A stretch of DNA of 64,000 bases from Epiperipatus broadwayi (GCA_028023455.1 JAQFVV010012442.1:1136501-1200500), one strand, 5' to 3'; counted from the stretch's first letter, positions 12,963 through 28,639 are shown. Program-made: numbers and translations. The notes: generated from the sequence alone by a model not told the origin.

Positions 12963-15900
12963 ATGACTATTACAATCACAGCAGTAAATATCAGAGGCTT
13001 AAACTCCAAAGAAAGAGTTGAAGCACTTCACAGATGGTTCATTAAACATCAACTAGATATCCTCTGTCTCTCCAAAACAAAACTACACATACAGTCTGGC
13101 CCACACATCATGAAACTAAACTCACTGGGCTACTTTCACTACTCCATAGCCCAAACACCAGGATCCGGAGTGGCCATACTAATTAACAAATTATCTCCCA
13201 TAACCTTCTTCAAAATACTATACATAGACAACCACTGTCTCATAGCCATCCTTCAGTACAACAATTGTACCATCAACTTATGCAACATATACATGACAAA
13301 GGCTCCTGACAACATCCGCAGAATTATTCACACAATAAATGCGACACTTCGAACCAACCCATTTCCTTCCAGCCTGATAGGAGACTTTAACCACTCCTAT
13401 GAAACCTTCCAGTCTAATTACCTCCCATTGATCAATCTAAAGCTAATGAGTGCACGAAACCTGCTCCCTGAGACAGCATTTTCATTCTACACAACCAAAT
13501 ATAAGTCCCTCATCAACTTAACCTTTTTTTCACCAAACTTACTGCCTACCACTCAAGCCAGACTCTGGTCAGTGGTTTTTTCAGACCACCTATTACAAGA
13601 GATAAAACTCCAGTTTTCCTCAAGCTCCCCAGACCCAAACAACTACCAAAGAACAATAAGACTCATAACCAGGGAAACTACACCAGCCTGCCTGTTCTCA
13701 GAAGCCTACATACAATTCCATCAAACAAACATACTCTCCAAGCCAATCACAGAGGCATGGCCTCTATTCACAAAAACACTACAGAAACTAATAACCACCT
13801 ACTCTTTCTGAAGACCAGGACCCTTGAAACTTTTAAACAGCTTAGACAACATTGCAGATACCCTCAAGCACCTAACACTGAAAGGACAAAACATAGAAAC
13901 AATCTTACAACTAAAGACTAAATATAGGACCACCCAAAAGATTCTAGCAGAACACATAGCAACAAAAAGAGCCCGGAGCTACCTGGTACATCAACACTGC
14001 TGGACCAGAGGATACATCAGATGGGCCTTGGGATCAGGAAAGAATAGAAAAGGCCCAAGCAACATCACCATTGATGGTAAACAATACATTGGCCCTGCAA
14101 TGCTAGGTAAACTCCAAGAACATTTCAAAAAAAAGTTTCAAAACCACATCACACCCAGTGACAGAAGAACTTTCAAAATAAATCCAGACAACACTCATGA
14201 CATTACCCATGCTACAATCCAAAAAAAATTAAATGCGATGCCAGACAAAATACATCCTGGACTACATGGCATCCCGAAGTTCATTCTACTCCACCTGAGC
14301 AAATATACCATCCCAATCATCAAGAAAATGATTGATCTACTCAGCAGTGGAACTTGCCAACTTGAATTTTTATACCCGATCGCAATGGTGCCACTACTTA
14401 AAAAGAGTGATGCCGCAACTGAACTGCAAAACCTAAGGCCTATCTCAATGATCCCACTCATGATCAAGATAATTGAGTCTATAATCAAAGACAAAATGCA
14501 AGACAATGTCCTCAAGCACATCTCAAAATACCAGTTTGCTAAGAAGGGTGCAGCCACATCAGATGCAATAAGCCGCTTCCGTCTAGTAATAGACCAAGTG
14601 CGCACAAAAAGAAGGTCCAAGCCAGTTGCCATTCAACTCGACATCGCAGGGGCATTCGACTCGGTACGCATTGATGTGCTAATTAAAACACTTGAACAAT
14701 ACCAAGTACCTCAACCTCTTCTACAAATCATAGAGAACCTTTTAAACAACCGGGAAATTTTCCTCACGCTAGATGGACGCATAGCTCCGGGATTCAAACC
14801 AAGTTTATCCATCCCACAGGGATCCCCACTAAGCACGCTGTTATTCACAGCTTACATAAACCCTCTCCTACTCCAAATAGAAAACACACTTCCAGGCATC
14901 CAAGTAGATTACATCAATGAAAACATAAAACACATTTCCTACATGGACGATGTTGTCGTCTTTCTTCCCTCCATCGATCACCTTAACAATCTAGTAGACA
15001 TACTTGACAGTTACACAACAATGCATGGCCTCACATTCAACAGCGAGAAGTCAGCAATATGGTCATTACTCACAGGAAAACAAATTCCAGCCATGTTCAA
15101 TGCCCAACCACAGAAGTTCTTGGGATTCCCTGTAGCAAAGTCCTACTCACTCATGAGACAGGAAATCCAAAACTCACTGCTGGAAAAAACACAAACCACA
15201 ATAGCATCAATATCAAAAATTTACTTGTCCCTCTTTGGAAAGGTTGCATTACTAAATGCCATCCTGCTTCCCAAAATAACATACTACCTTACTGGATTCA
15301 ACCCCACCAAAGGATTCATAAACAAAATAAACTCGGCATGCACCAAACTTTGCTGGGGAGGAAAAGTCGCAGCCATCAGTATCAAGACAATGCATAACCC
15401 CAGGAGAGAGAATGGTCTCTCACTCCACTCCATTGAAACAGTCAACCTACAAAGAACACACAATGTGCTTCACAAACTTTTTAAGGACAATGATGCCATT
15501 GAATGCCCACTACCTGTCGAGCCCACAGATAGGCCACCACCCTCTAAACAAAACAACTGGCTTCGACAATCAGTGACTCTAATCCTGAACCAACTTTCAG
15601 CCAATGCAAGCCTATTCACAAGAAAACTCACATATTGGGAGATCTTCAATATTACACACCACAAGAGTTCCACTATCTCTGCCTACCTCCATATTTCCAA
15701 CCAAAGACTCATCAAACTAACAAAACACTGGCACCTTCCCCCAAAGTATGTTGACTTCCTCATTAAAGTAAATCTGGAAGCCCTTCCCACAAATGCCTTT
15801 CTCTACTATAAGAGAGGCTTCAAAAATCTAGCAAGCACATGCGCACTCTGCCAGAGAGAAGATGAAACCACCAACCACACGCTAACAAACTGCCCATGTC

Positions 15901-16202
15901 TACAAAAGCTCCAATCAGCATTACGGAACCGATTCAAGAACCAAACCCACAATTCTTTGTCTCTGACCAATGTGATAGATCAAGGAACTTATGCACAACT
16001 TAGACTGGCAACATTTGTGAACTTTACAATCTGGTCTCTTCGATGTAGGCTGGTCATAAGCAAGTCTGAATACCCAAACATTGAGACAGCTTTCTATCAA
16101 ATGCTGAATAAAATTCGCAAAACAGACTTTTCCACAGCCTACCTTAACATTGCAGAAAACACATGGGCCCTAGTTGATCTACCCAGTGAAGAAGTACTCT
16201 AA
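12963..16202 (+). pseudogene. LINE ORF2: APE endonuclease plus reverse transcriptase, one in-frame stop
   Basis: 1,079 codons start at ATG 12963 (MTITITAVNIRGLN) and are broken only by TGA at 13809-13811 (codon 283), after which the same frame runs on to 16202. The endonuclease covers about residues 1-230: NIRGLN, GDFN at residue 140 and SDH at 207. The expected catalytic Glu of the ETK motif is Lys 38 (SKTK). RT motifs are NLRPISMIP, QLDIAGAFDSV (about 558), IPQGSPLS, and YMDD at residue 660 (14940), where most LINEs have YADD. The GKVALLNAILLPKITYY block and the C-terminal CALC-x8-H-x4-C finger (about 960) place it with Tx1/L1-type LINEs. The protein family nicks DNA and primes reverse transcription at the target. 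Confidence 0.9.
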
Positions 16203-16343
16203 GATTACGCCTGAACACAACACCACAGAACTTTATAATACATGCATATAAATCATTGTAATAATCTGTATAATCCATAGTAACAATATGTAAAACCAAT
16301 GTAACCATTGTATAATTCCTCAATAAAGTTGGAAAAAAAAAAA
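16203..16343 (+). terminator. LINE 3' UTR, poly(A) signal and A-tail
   Basis: A 130-bp 3' UTR contains AATAAA at 16322-16327, followed within 6 bp by a run of 11 A (16333-16343). This is the normal end of an L1-type insertion. Confidence 0.8.
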
Positions 16344-17513
16344 CAATTCTAAAATAAAAACTAGCTATCTATCTAATCAAGTTTCATCTTTAATTATATT
16401 ATTTAAATATTAAACTCACTTTAAAGCTTAGTGCACTCCCAAAATTCTTGCTTGATCATAAATATTTTAAGTAATCATAAATATTTAGGTTCTAAAACAA
16501 CCATTCAAACAAATTCTTCATTCCTAAGTTATAACTTTATTGATCATTTTCTGCAATTTGTTCTTATACCATCTATATTTAGTTTTTCATTTCATGTTTA
16601 TTAATTTATGCTATGTTCTTTAGAATGGTGTTTTGTGGGATTTAATAATTATTGGAGAGACAATTAAGTGCCTTCCATTATATTAGAATATTATAATATA
16701 AGGAAATATAGGCAAACTCTCTTCTGAAATCAAACTAATATTTACATTAGAGTGATCCAGTTACTTATAATGCACAGAATAATTATTTCAAAATGAGTAT
16801 TTTTCAAAAGTTATTTAAAAATCATTATTTTGCACAAGTTATTTAAAATTCAGTATTTGTTTGATATTGGCCATGATCTATACAGCATGTAAGTAATATT
16901 TTAAATCTTAGTAAATTATTAAATTTGCTGTAACTCTTTTTAATTAGAGATTAAGCTATACAGATATCCTGAAATCAGATTCTTATTATTGTCTTTGTAG
17001 TGTGACTAAGTAATAACATTGAGGAACTGACCAGTGGTAGTGGCACTGATGAAAGCTAAGATTTGGTGTAATTAATTTAGGAAAATTTTAAATTACTGTG
17101 GCAAATATGTTGCTAGTTAGCATAAATATGTGTATCTTCTTGCTATACCTATAATGGCCTATATCAGGATCAATTCCACATCAACTCATGCCTTGAAAGT
17201 TTAGGCAACTGTGACATATATTTGTATTTGAAGGAACCAAAGCAAGGAACCAAAGCATTCCAAGAGAAGCGGTTGTTCAATTCACTTGAATAAAAGGGCT
17301 TTTTCATATTATAGCAAGTAGCACAGTCTGGGGAACTGATTACTAGATAATCAACCTCAATTAAGAATACATTTGAGATGCACATATTTTGATACTATAG
17401 TTTGTAATGCCATAGAGTTTGACATTCAACTGCCCAACAGCAATTCAACTTCCCATAGAAATTAACATTGGCCTGTCCGATTCAGAGTCTGAGTTAATGT
17501 GACTATCTGAGTA
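16344..17513. other. Non-coding AT-rich stretch
   Basis: No gene is visible. A 71-codon open frame on the minus strand (17170-17385) has no recognisable domain and its surroundings are full of stops, so I do not call it. Confidence 0.4.
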
Positions 17514-19381
<1,868 letters not shown>

Positions 19382-19409
<28 letters not shown>

Positions 19410-19650
19410 CATATTTTGCGGGTTCATCCATGTTAAAAATTTAAATATTTATATCCACTGGGTGATATATATATATATATATATACATTAGAGTTCATAT
19501 TTCAAAATACGAACTCTAATGTATTTATATATTAGTTCACAGAGGGCGGTACTGGATTTCTTAATCATGTGGGATGATTTAATTGCTTAATATTTGTATA
19601 TTTATTTCAGTATAGCATTATGTACTGGATTATCTTATATATATATATAT
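19382..19650. repeat. TA-flanked short dispersed element with hairpin
   Basis: (TA)n at 19382-19407 is followed by a phrase with GCGGGTTCATCCATGTTAAA, then TATCCACTGGGTGATATA, another (TA)n, and a perfect 13-bp hairpin (TACATTAGAGTTC at 19484-19496 against 19511-19523, 14-nt loop). The first two phrases recur inverted at 62580-62700. A final (TA)n lies near 19636-19650. Confidence 0.6.
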
Positions 19651-19723
19651 AATATTGATTTCTATTGCCTGGCTTCCTACAATAAATAAACAAACAAAAT
19701 TTCCTGTCCTCTTGAAATTAACT

Positions 19724-19848
19724 ATTAAGTCCATTAATTTGCCTTTGGACCATTCATAAACTCTAAATGTCACAATAACTTCACAATTAAGTCTATTAAT
19801 TTGTCTTTGGACCATTCATAAACTCTAAATATCACAATAATTAAATTG
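19724..19848. repeat. 62-bp tandem duplication
   Basis: Two copies start at 19724 and 19786 and share TTTGGACCATTCATAAACTC and the flanking ATTAAGT...ATTAATTTG. Only a few positions differ. Confidence 0.85.
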
Positions 19849-20075
19849 ATAATCCCTATCACAGTAATTTGGACAGCTATTTTAGATTCTTACAGAATAG
19901 GGAATGATGCCTTGGGGATTATATGTTCCTCTCTAGTTTAACATGATCTTGTTAAAAGCTTTACTCTCTGTTTTCTTCAAAATTGTGGTTGCAGGCTGAC
20001 TATCCTGAATTAATGGTTTATTTCTACCTCAATTCACTATACTTGAATTTTTAGCCTTAGAAACAAATCTATTTT

Positions 20076-21293
20076 TTACACCAATATGTGTTCATTTCTC
20101 ATAACTTTCTGTGGCATATCAGGCCTAACTTGCATTGCAGCCACTAGATAATTTAACTTTTCCTTCAACTTTCTATTTCCTCTTTCTAAACTGCCATCAC
20201 TCATCTCTAAGGCATCTACAATCTCACTCACTTCTTCAACAGTATCCCTATCTGCAGCAGGGAGTATTTGCTCAATATGGCATGGAAAATTTCTTTGAAT
20301 CAATCTGACAATTTTTATTTCTGACAAAAGAAAAGAAGTAAGGGTTTTGAGTCTAACAACTTGATTGTGGAAAAACTTTGCATATCGACCTTTGTTAGCA
20401 TTATACCTTTCTTGCATTATTTGGTATCTAATGTAATCCTGCTTGTCAGATCCCCCAAAACTAGACAATATCAAGCATTTGAAGTCTCAATATACTATGG
20501 GTTTTTCAAATAATGACTGCCACCAGTCTCTTGCAGCAGCATAGAAATTGTTACATGAGATGGCTAATTTTTTCCTCTCTGACATAGGATACAAAGAAAA
20601 CAATTCTTTCAAATTATTTAGGAATTTTGAAGGATTCTACATATATTCACCTTTGAAAGGTTTTATCTTCATAAATCTTATGGCTATAGAATTACTTGCA
20701 CTTATTCCTCTCTCTCTCTGATTGATAACCTCTATCAGATTCTGTTTCTTGAAATCTACTTATTATTTTACTATGGTTATTAGTAATATCTTCCATTTGT
20801 TTTACCCTAGTACAATTTTCATCCATAGGTTTATCTCTTAAAATTTCACTAGAAGCTTTTTTTCTAAGCTTTCTGACCATTTTAATCTATCATGATAGAT
20901 GATCTTAATTTCTTCAATTCTAATATCATTATCAAATATTCTATCCTTCAATTTCATTTTACTAAACAAACTATCTATATAATTCTTTTGTTCCTCTCTT
21001 ACTTGATCAATGTTTTTATTACTCATCTATTTTGGGCTATTATTTTCTTCAATTATTTCTTTATTCTTCTCTATTCAATCTATTAATTATTTCTCTAACT
21101 TCTTCATCCTTTCTCCCATTTTAGATCAATATCTCTGATCTTCAGTTTTGTTAGATTTTATAACCTGTAATTTTTTCTCTATTCCTTGTCCCAATTCTTT
21201 TTTAAATTCTTGAATACTGTTAGCCATTTGTTCTTTCACTTCTGTTCTTAAAAATTCAAACTATTTATGATTTGCCCACTGATCATAAGCCAT
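20076..21293 (-). pseudogene. LTR-retrotransposon gag, decayed
   Basis: Read right to left from ATG near 21291, the translation is an extended Lys/Glu-rich coiled-coil-like region interrupted by several stops. Next comes an ARDWWQSLFEKP block near 20500-20535 and then a stop. An intact 132-codon segment (20474-20076) follows, containing MQERYNANKGRYAKFFHNQV, and ends without a zinc knuckle. The order and the WWQ-LF-KP block match the gag at 47025-48412, so both belong to one gag lineage. The protein would form the particle shell. No protease, RT or integrase follows toward 19400. A TGGCACCCATATGTG stretch on the minus strand near 21765-21780 could be its primer-binding site. Confidence 0.7.
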
Positions 21294-21339
21294 ATTAGAC
21301 TAGTCTTTAATTAATATTTTAACAAAATCAAAAAAAATA

Positions 21340-21671
21340 TTATTTCCCTTTAATATCAATACTTATGCACTTATAATGCTCACTAAAGAAGTTATATGTT
21401 ATTAAATTTATTTCAAGCTTAGCGCTTTCAAAGCTCTATGGCTTCATAATCATAACTGTGCAAAATAAAAATAAAACGGTTGGTAGTGATGAGGGGGAGA
21501 ATTCAAATTTATGTTAATTAGATGTTTCGGTATATTATTTAAAATATTGTTTGACTAAGCTTTAAATGAATTTAATAACATATAACTTCTTTAATGAGCA
21601 TTATAAGCGCATAGGTATTGATATTATATAATTTATGAGAAGTTTATAAACAAATTTTTATTTCCCTTTAA
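21340..21671. mobile_element. MITE-like insertion with about 70-bp inverted termini
   Basis: 21355-21421 and 21556-21627 are imperfect inverted repeats (ATCAATACTTATGCACTTAT at the left, its near mirror ending AGGTATTGAT at the right) around a 135-bp centre. The insert is bracketed by the 14-bp direct repeat TTATTTCCCTTTAA (21340-21353 and 21658-21671), best read as a target-site duplication. It sits just upstream (minus strand) of the gag pseudogene start. No coding capacity. The superfamily is not assignable from this alone, since 14 bp is long for most DNA transposons. Confidence 0.65.
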
Positions 21672-24082
21672 CTATGTCTAATAATTAAATTAACATGTTA
21701 GGCATTTTTCTATATAAATCAATCACGATAATCAATGATTAGTTTACTAATTGATCAACACATATGGGTGCCATAAAGGGGTTTAAATACTGTGGCCTAT
21801 CTATAGATGGTATAACCTTAAGCAGAGAAACCAAGCCCTATATTAGCCCTACTTTGACTCTGGCTAGGTACTATTAACAGACTTACTATTTCCCAACTAT
21901 TAAATTTAACTATAACAATTGAATTTAGATAAAGTTAGTATTTATCCCAAGTTTATTTTACATGATTAAACATTTCTAACATAAGACAAATTTTAAATAT
22001 AATCACTATGAGACTTGTTTACCTATAAACGGTTCACATCTCCTTAACATTAAACAAATACCCAATTTTTGTTCAATGACATGAGAATACCCAGAGACTC
22101 TTTATTGAGCATCTACATACTCGCATGGCTAACAATAATATCCAATATATTATATCATATCTATAACTATTAAGTTTTAATTCAATCACTTGGTAAATTA
22201 ATCTGTTATATAATTACAGATAAACTGTGATTTCTATCATTTTTAAAAATTAAGATTGGAAATAATAATAAGAATAACTTTACAATAAGGAGATCTCAGG
22301 ATAATCATTGATTTATTAGTTCTTCATAATAGCTATGAAATATCAAGAGGGATTTTACAGATTTTCATGGGTAGTGCACAAATTAAGAAAGGCTTATAGT
22401 TTAAATCTATAATCAAGCTTTATATTTATGTTCTTTAATACTTATTATTAAAATAATATTATTAACTAAACTGTAATTAACACTAATACTTTCACTAATA
22501 ACTAATATATCGTTTAATTTTATATTAATAAACACATCTTAATAATTAACAATGTCATCAAAGACCTATGGGATCAAGGCAGCATGTAGCAAGTAAAACT
22601 TTATATTAAGAGATGTGTGCTTATTAAACTTTTAGATTGCTCTAAACTGAATTGACTTTTCATTTTAATTTCAACTGTACATTTTGAGTTGTGTGATGTG
22701 GTGAAAATAAGCCCAGAAAAGAAATGCAACATTTAGAATTTAAAGAAAACTTTCAAAACAATAATTTTAATAATATTCATTACAAATTATTACAATAAAC
22801 ATTTCCATTAACATCTAATTTAAAATAACTTATACCAAAATGATATACAAATATATTGTAATAACAATATAAAATTAATATTCGTAGTGTTTTTAATTAA
22901 ACAAAACTAACAATCTCTCATTGCATGTTGAGATATTTACTCCTACATATGTGCCTTCATATCACACATCAAGTTTATTAAACAATCATTCTCTTTTTAT
23001 TTTTATTTTTTTATGGTCTGTTATTTTAACCTCTAAAATAATAATAGTACTAAGGTTATATACTTGGTGATTAAGTAACAATACAAAAACAATTAAGAAA
23101 AGATTGTTATAATTCTGGAGGTTTATAAGAAAAACAAAATTAATTTCCCATTAGAAAATAGCATCATTTTTTATTTATTCATTTGCACACGTAAACACAC
23201 CCTGCCTTCTGGATTGTGTATAAATAGTGTTAAATACATTATTATACCTTTCATACTAGAATATTGAGCATATTTGTTCATTTAAATGACTAATAATATT
23301 TAATCTCAACCTAATTATTAAATAAATATTAATATAAACACTTGAATTAATCCACTTATTAATTTATTTAGTCCTCCCTATTGTATTAACAACTCATAGA
23401 TTAAAACATATAAATACCAATATTAGAAACACGTTCTTTTTTAAATTCCCAGGTAAAAGTATAATAACAACTTTAAATCTTCTAAGCGTTCTGGTTGTTC
23501 CACATCCATAAACTTATTACAACTTTTATTTTTTTCCTTATTTCTCTGAAGATTCAGCTTATTTTAAGATTTGTGAGGTATTTGGGTTATTGCAACAATA
23601 AACCTTCATTTTGTTCTTTGTTTAGTAATAAAAAATTTATTTATGGCTGACCTTATTTATTTTAGATGACATATATATTCCATCTATATTATATGGCATA
23701 CTTATAATTTCAATCAAAAATATATATGTCATGCAACATTTTTTAGTTAAAACTTTATGGAAACTGACGTTCCCACTGGTATGGCTCAGAGTAAATACTT
23801 CTATCCCTCATTGCAATCAGGATTTTATATGTAGCCTGAATGTCAATGAACACTTTTCAGCTATTACTAATTTAGTTCTATTGACTCTTAAAAATATATA
23901 CTTAGCTGTTTCCTAGAGATTTACCATTCTCTCCTTACTGAATATTGACAGTGTTTACTTATTTCCTTTTGTTTATCACTGGAATTCATTTCCCACACAG
24001 CACAATTATTGTTCTCTTCCAGTGAATATATTTGTTGATACTTTTCTAATATATACATTTTATTTGTCTCCGATTATTTCCT

Positions 24083-24083
<1 letters not shown>
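21672..24083. other. Gene-free AT-rich region, possible 5' LTR of the gag element
   Basis: By position this should hold the 5' LTR of the minus-strand gag element, beginning just beyond the candidate primer-binding site near 21780. I could not find a matching second copy or a clear outer edge. No protein motif seen; a 61-codon frame at 23731-23916 is not recognisable. Confidence 0.3.

Positions 24084-24151
<68 letters not shown>
24084..24151. repeat. (TA)n microsatellite
   Basis: Uninterrupted TA repeat of about 68 bp. Confidence 0.95.
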
Positions 24152-25139
<988 letters not shown>

Positions 25140-25469
25140 AAACATTTATTAATATTATTTAATTTCATTTCACTTGATCTATGGATGTTGGAGGTTTTGA
25201 AGTATAAATGTTAACTAAAAAACCATGGAAATCTAATATATTAAAATAATCTTATTTGATTATTAATATCCACATCATATCATAAATTGGTTGCTTTCTA
25301 TTTTAAGAAAAATATGAAAATAATTAAATAATTAAAAAATTTATTGACTTATGAGTGTTTTTGATTATCCCAGTAATCTGTGTCAACTAAAGCTTTGAAA
25401 TGCTAATTTTCCCACAATACCATGATCTTAACATTTTCTGCTTGCCTGTTAATTAAGTCATGTTTATAT

Positions 25470-27480
25470 TTGTATATTAGCATAGCTTCCTTTATTTTTT
25501 ATTATTATTATTTTTTTTCAATTTGCAATATTTTTACACAGTTAAAATGGAAATCAAAACAATAAATACATGATTTATTATGGTCATAAAAATCAGTTGC
25601 TGAAATATTATTATCTACTATGCAATTTTGTTCGATTTCTGAACATTTTTTAATAATAGCAAGTGTTCTTTGTTTCTTTTTTATAATGTACATCTAGATT
25701 CACCTATATATCCACTGCCACACCTACATATCCATTTATAAATGACACATTTTATTTATAAATATGGTTTTTTAACTTTGGAGTTATTTATTTTGTTTAA
25801 TGTAGGAGGTGTGTAAAATGCAATATCACATATATCTTTATAATTTTTTCTTATAAACTTTACTTGATCATTTGAAATTAAGTTTATAAGGAAAATTTAT
25901 ATAGATATATGAGATAATGCATGGACTGCCCCAAGCTAAAATGTGGTAACCCCATTAACCCAAGAGCTCTTGTGTTGTCTATTTCTTCTCCAAAAGCTAG
26001 CTAAAATTTAAATGTATTTGTAACCTAACTTGCATGCTTTTTTTTTTATCCTTGGGTTAATATTTTCTATTTTATATATTTGCCAATTTATTTATTTTAT
26101 TGTAGTAGTGTGTTTAAATAGCCATTAAACATGTGAATTATTTCCTTCCTTCCTATTAGGGTGCTTCCATATTGTTGCAAATCAATTTTATAATTGACCC
26201 CTAAATAAATGTTTTCTAATAATAGCTTGTTTGAGGGCTACTCTGTTTTATTTTATTTCAAGAAAGGTATATTTCGGATTTTATATATGTGACACAAGGA
26301 TATGCATGAGCTTGATATGTAGATTTTATAATTATAAAATGCATCATTGCATCTTGCCTTATTAATCCCCCTTTAATCATGCATTTCAATCCAAATTTTT
26401 ATTTTCAAATAACATTGTGTTTATACTGCCTTTTTATGAACTGCAAAATTGAGATCAAGAAGGTGCAGACTGTCTTCTAAATATAGGATTTGGTTAAGTG
26501 CCTTTACTTGTTCAATTACCCCCTTTCATATATTTGTTATATTTATATTGTGTTACTAGGGTATGCATATAGGGTGTTGAGACCTTGCTTTGTTTATACA
26601 AATATTTATGGATCAGACCTTTTCCTTTTATCCTCACAACTTCCAGATATTGTATGAGCTAGAAACCACTGAGTCTTTTTTTTATATTGTTGTAGTTACA
26701 GATCTCAGCTTTGTGTTTTGTTTTGTGTTCACACACATTTAACTACACAATCCATTGGCAAACTTTAGTAACTTTTTGCTAATTAATCCTTGAGGTTTCA
26801 CATTTAGTTGGAAGTTTTACCCCATTAATCCATTTTTATGACATAAAATATTAATCCCATGTTCTTTATTTATCAAATCACTTTTATAAATTGGTAATCC
26901 TTGCAATTTAAATTAACAATTTCCATTTTCCATTACGTTCTTCATTTATTTTTAGTTTCTTTAATTAGATTATATTTAAGATTGGAATATAATCAGCCTT
27001 TTCTAATTCTGTTTTAAACATATACATTGGGTTAAGAGAAGTTCCCTTGATCCATGTGTTTTCTCCATAAATTCTCATTATATTCTATTACTTTTGTCAT
27101 TATTTGGTAGCATATTAATTGAGATAATAGCTATATTTCCTTTTCTACATTAGTCCTTCATTTTCATTGACATTGATAGCTTGTCACTTTGATTCCACAA
27201 CTATATGTTTGTATTTCAAATAGGATTTAACATATAACATTAGCATTATAATTCAGTTCCACACTTATTTTTAATAAAAATACAATTATTTTCTTTCTGA
27301 ATTTCTGATGATACAAATAATCAGATCCATCCATTTTAATAAGTAAAAGTTTGAAGTAAAGATTCACAAAATTCAGTGTTTCCTCAAATTTTCTTAAGCA
27401 AAATTTTCTCTGGGGTCGAAGTTTCATTGTTTGCTGATTGCCAAAACTGTTTATAGCTCTATAGAGAGAAATCATGAAAT
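25470..27480 (-). pseudogene. Penelope-like element remnant with GIY-YIG domain
   Basis: On the minus strand near 25690-25745 the translation reads YKWICRCGSGYIGESR, the C-x-CG-x2-YIGE signature of the GIY-YIG endonuclease of PLEs, followed by a KEH-type segment. Upstream, pieces of the RT C-terminal half and linker are recognisable but broken by many stops. A 246-bp open segment (27475-27227) is part of the same decayed body. PLEs use the N-terminal RT and C-terminal GIY-YIG nuclease for target-primed integration. The GIY-YIG call is good; the upstream extent is approximate. Confidence 0.55.
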
Positions 27481-27499
27481 TAGTGAACTTCAGGAGAAA

Positions 27500-28360
27500 A
27501 AATATACGCCCAATAAAAAAAATTTACCAACTAATCATGTCTTACAATATTAATAATTTTGACTAAGTTTTTTATTCAGAAAAAGAACCAGAAAAAAAAA
27601 GTAAAACTTAAATTTTTAGTATTAAAAAAATGGTAATTTAACCTGATGAAGTTCCTCTAGAATAGACTGATGATGAAGAGAGCCCCTCCTTAATGGTGTA
27701 TTGCGTTTTTATACTGCCTGGACCCCCTCTCTTATGCCAATCTAACTATATCTAAATTTTGACTGGTTGATTACTATTGTTTTACAAATTATCTATTCAC
27801 ACTTTTACAGACATCATGTGGTTTTGTAAAAAAATTTTCTGCTCGTGGTAATCCCCTTGAAAGAATAAATTGATTATTTTTAATAAAAAATAAATAATGC
27901 ATTGCAACCTAATTTTAAATCTAGGATTTTGAATGGGAATTGGCTGCTATGTATGAGATATTGAAATAAAATAATAATTCTCTAAAAGAGCTTTCCATCA
28001 AGACCACCCACTATTTCTATTGATTATTAATTTATCCTATAATTAAAAATTTCTAATATAGTTTACACATATGCACTTATACTCATATATAAAATTCTAT
28101 CTTAACCGATTCCTTAATACTTTTATTGATTCTTGATGTTTTTCCTAGACAATTTGCTTTTAATAAATTATAGCATTATAATTCACTTTTATAAAAATAC
28201 AATTTTTACTAGTCACTTTCAAGAAGTTAATTTTATAAATTCTAGCCCCCTTCTTTTTTTTCAATCTCTAAAGTATTAATTATAATTTGAAAAATATTTT
28301 TAACAAATAAATTCTCAACTATGACTGTTTCTGATTTAATATAACTTTACTAAACTGACA
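27500..28360. other. Non-coding AT-rich stretch
   Basis: No gene recognised. It contains CTGATGA motifs at about 27650 and 27667, which I examined as possible hammerhead cores without success. Confidence 0.35.
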
Positions 28361-28362
28361 TA

Positions 28363-28399
28363 AAAATAATAATAATAATAATATCTGTTTATAAGATTT

Positions 28400-28436
<37 letters not shown>

Positions 28437-28455
28437 TCTGTTTATAAGACTTTAC
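28363..28455. repeat. Duplicated (AAT)n plus 20-bp unit
   Basis: (AAT)n followed by ATCTGTTTATAAGA is present twice in tandem, at about 28366-28398 and 28402-28450, so both the microsatellite and its flank were duplicated. Confidence 0.8.
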
Positions 28456-28639
28456 GAATGAATTTTGTTTGTGTACTAAGTAATTTACATAAACCTATTC
28501 AAACTTTTATTTTGATTTGAACTTAGCATCCTATAAATAGCTTATATATTACCATAAAATACATTTTTATGAGGAAAATTTTAATAAACACTGTCATAAA
28601 TAACTCACCTTAAAATTAATGGTGCTCTGGTCAAAATCA

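Larger units (their letters stand above)
9291..16343 (+). mobile_element. Tx1/L1-like non-LTR retrotransposon (LINE), nearly full length
   Basis: The element has a 5' leader, ORF1 (nucleic-acid-binding protein with a CCHC knuckle), ORF2 (APE endonuclease plus reverse transcriptase), a short 3' UTR with AATAAA at 16322-16327, and an A-run at 16333-16343. ORF1 and ORF2 are separated by only 16 bp. Base composition is less AT-rich and C-rich on this strand compared with its surroundings, typical of a younger insert. The 5' boundary is a guess: composition changes around 9.3 kb, but I could not identify target-site duplications. Four lesions (three frameshifts in ORF1, one stop in ORF2) show the copy is inactive. 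A related, more decayed copy lies at 53.1-58.4 kb. Confidence 0.85.

Noticed and set aside
14195-14632. 145-codon minus-strand frame
   Set aside because: Antisense to the conserved RT domain of LINE ORF2.
17170-17385. 71-codon minus-strand frame
   Set aside because: No recognisable motif and no support from the surrounding sequence.
27640-27680. Possible hammerhead ribozyme (CTGATGA)
   Set aside because: The expected stem II followed by GAAA and a matching stem III are not present. The same failure applies to CTGATGA-like sites at 32183 and 29879.
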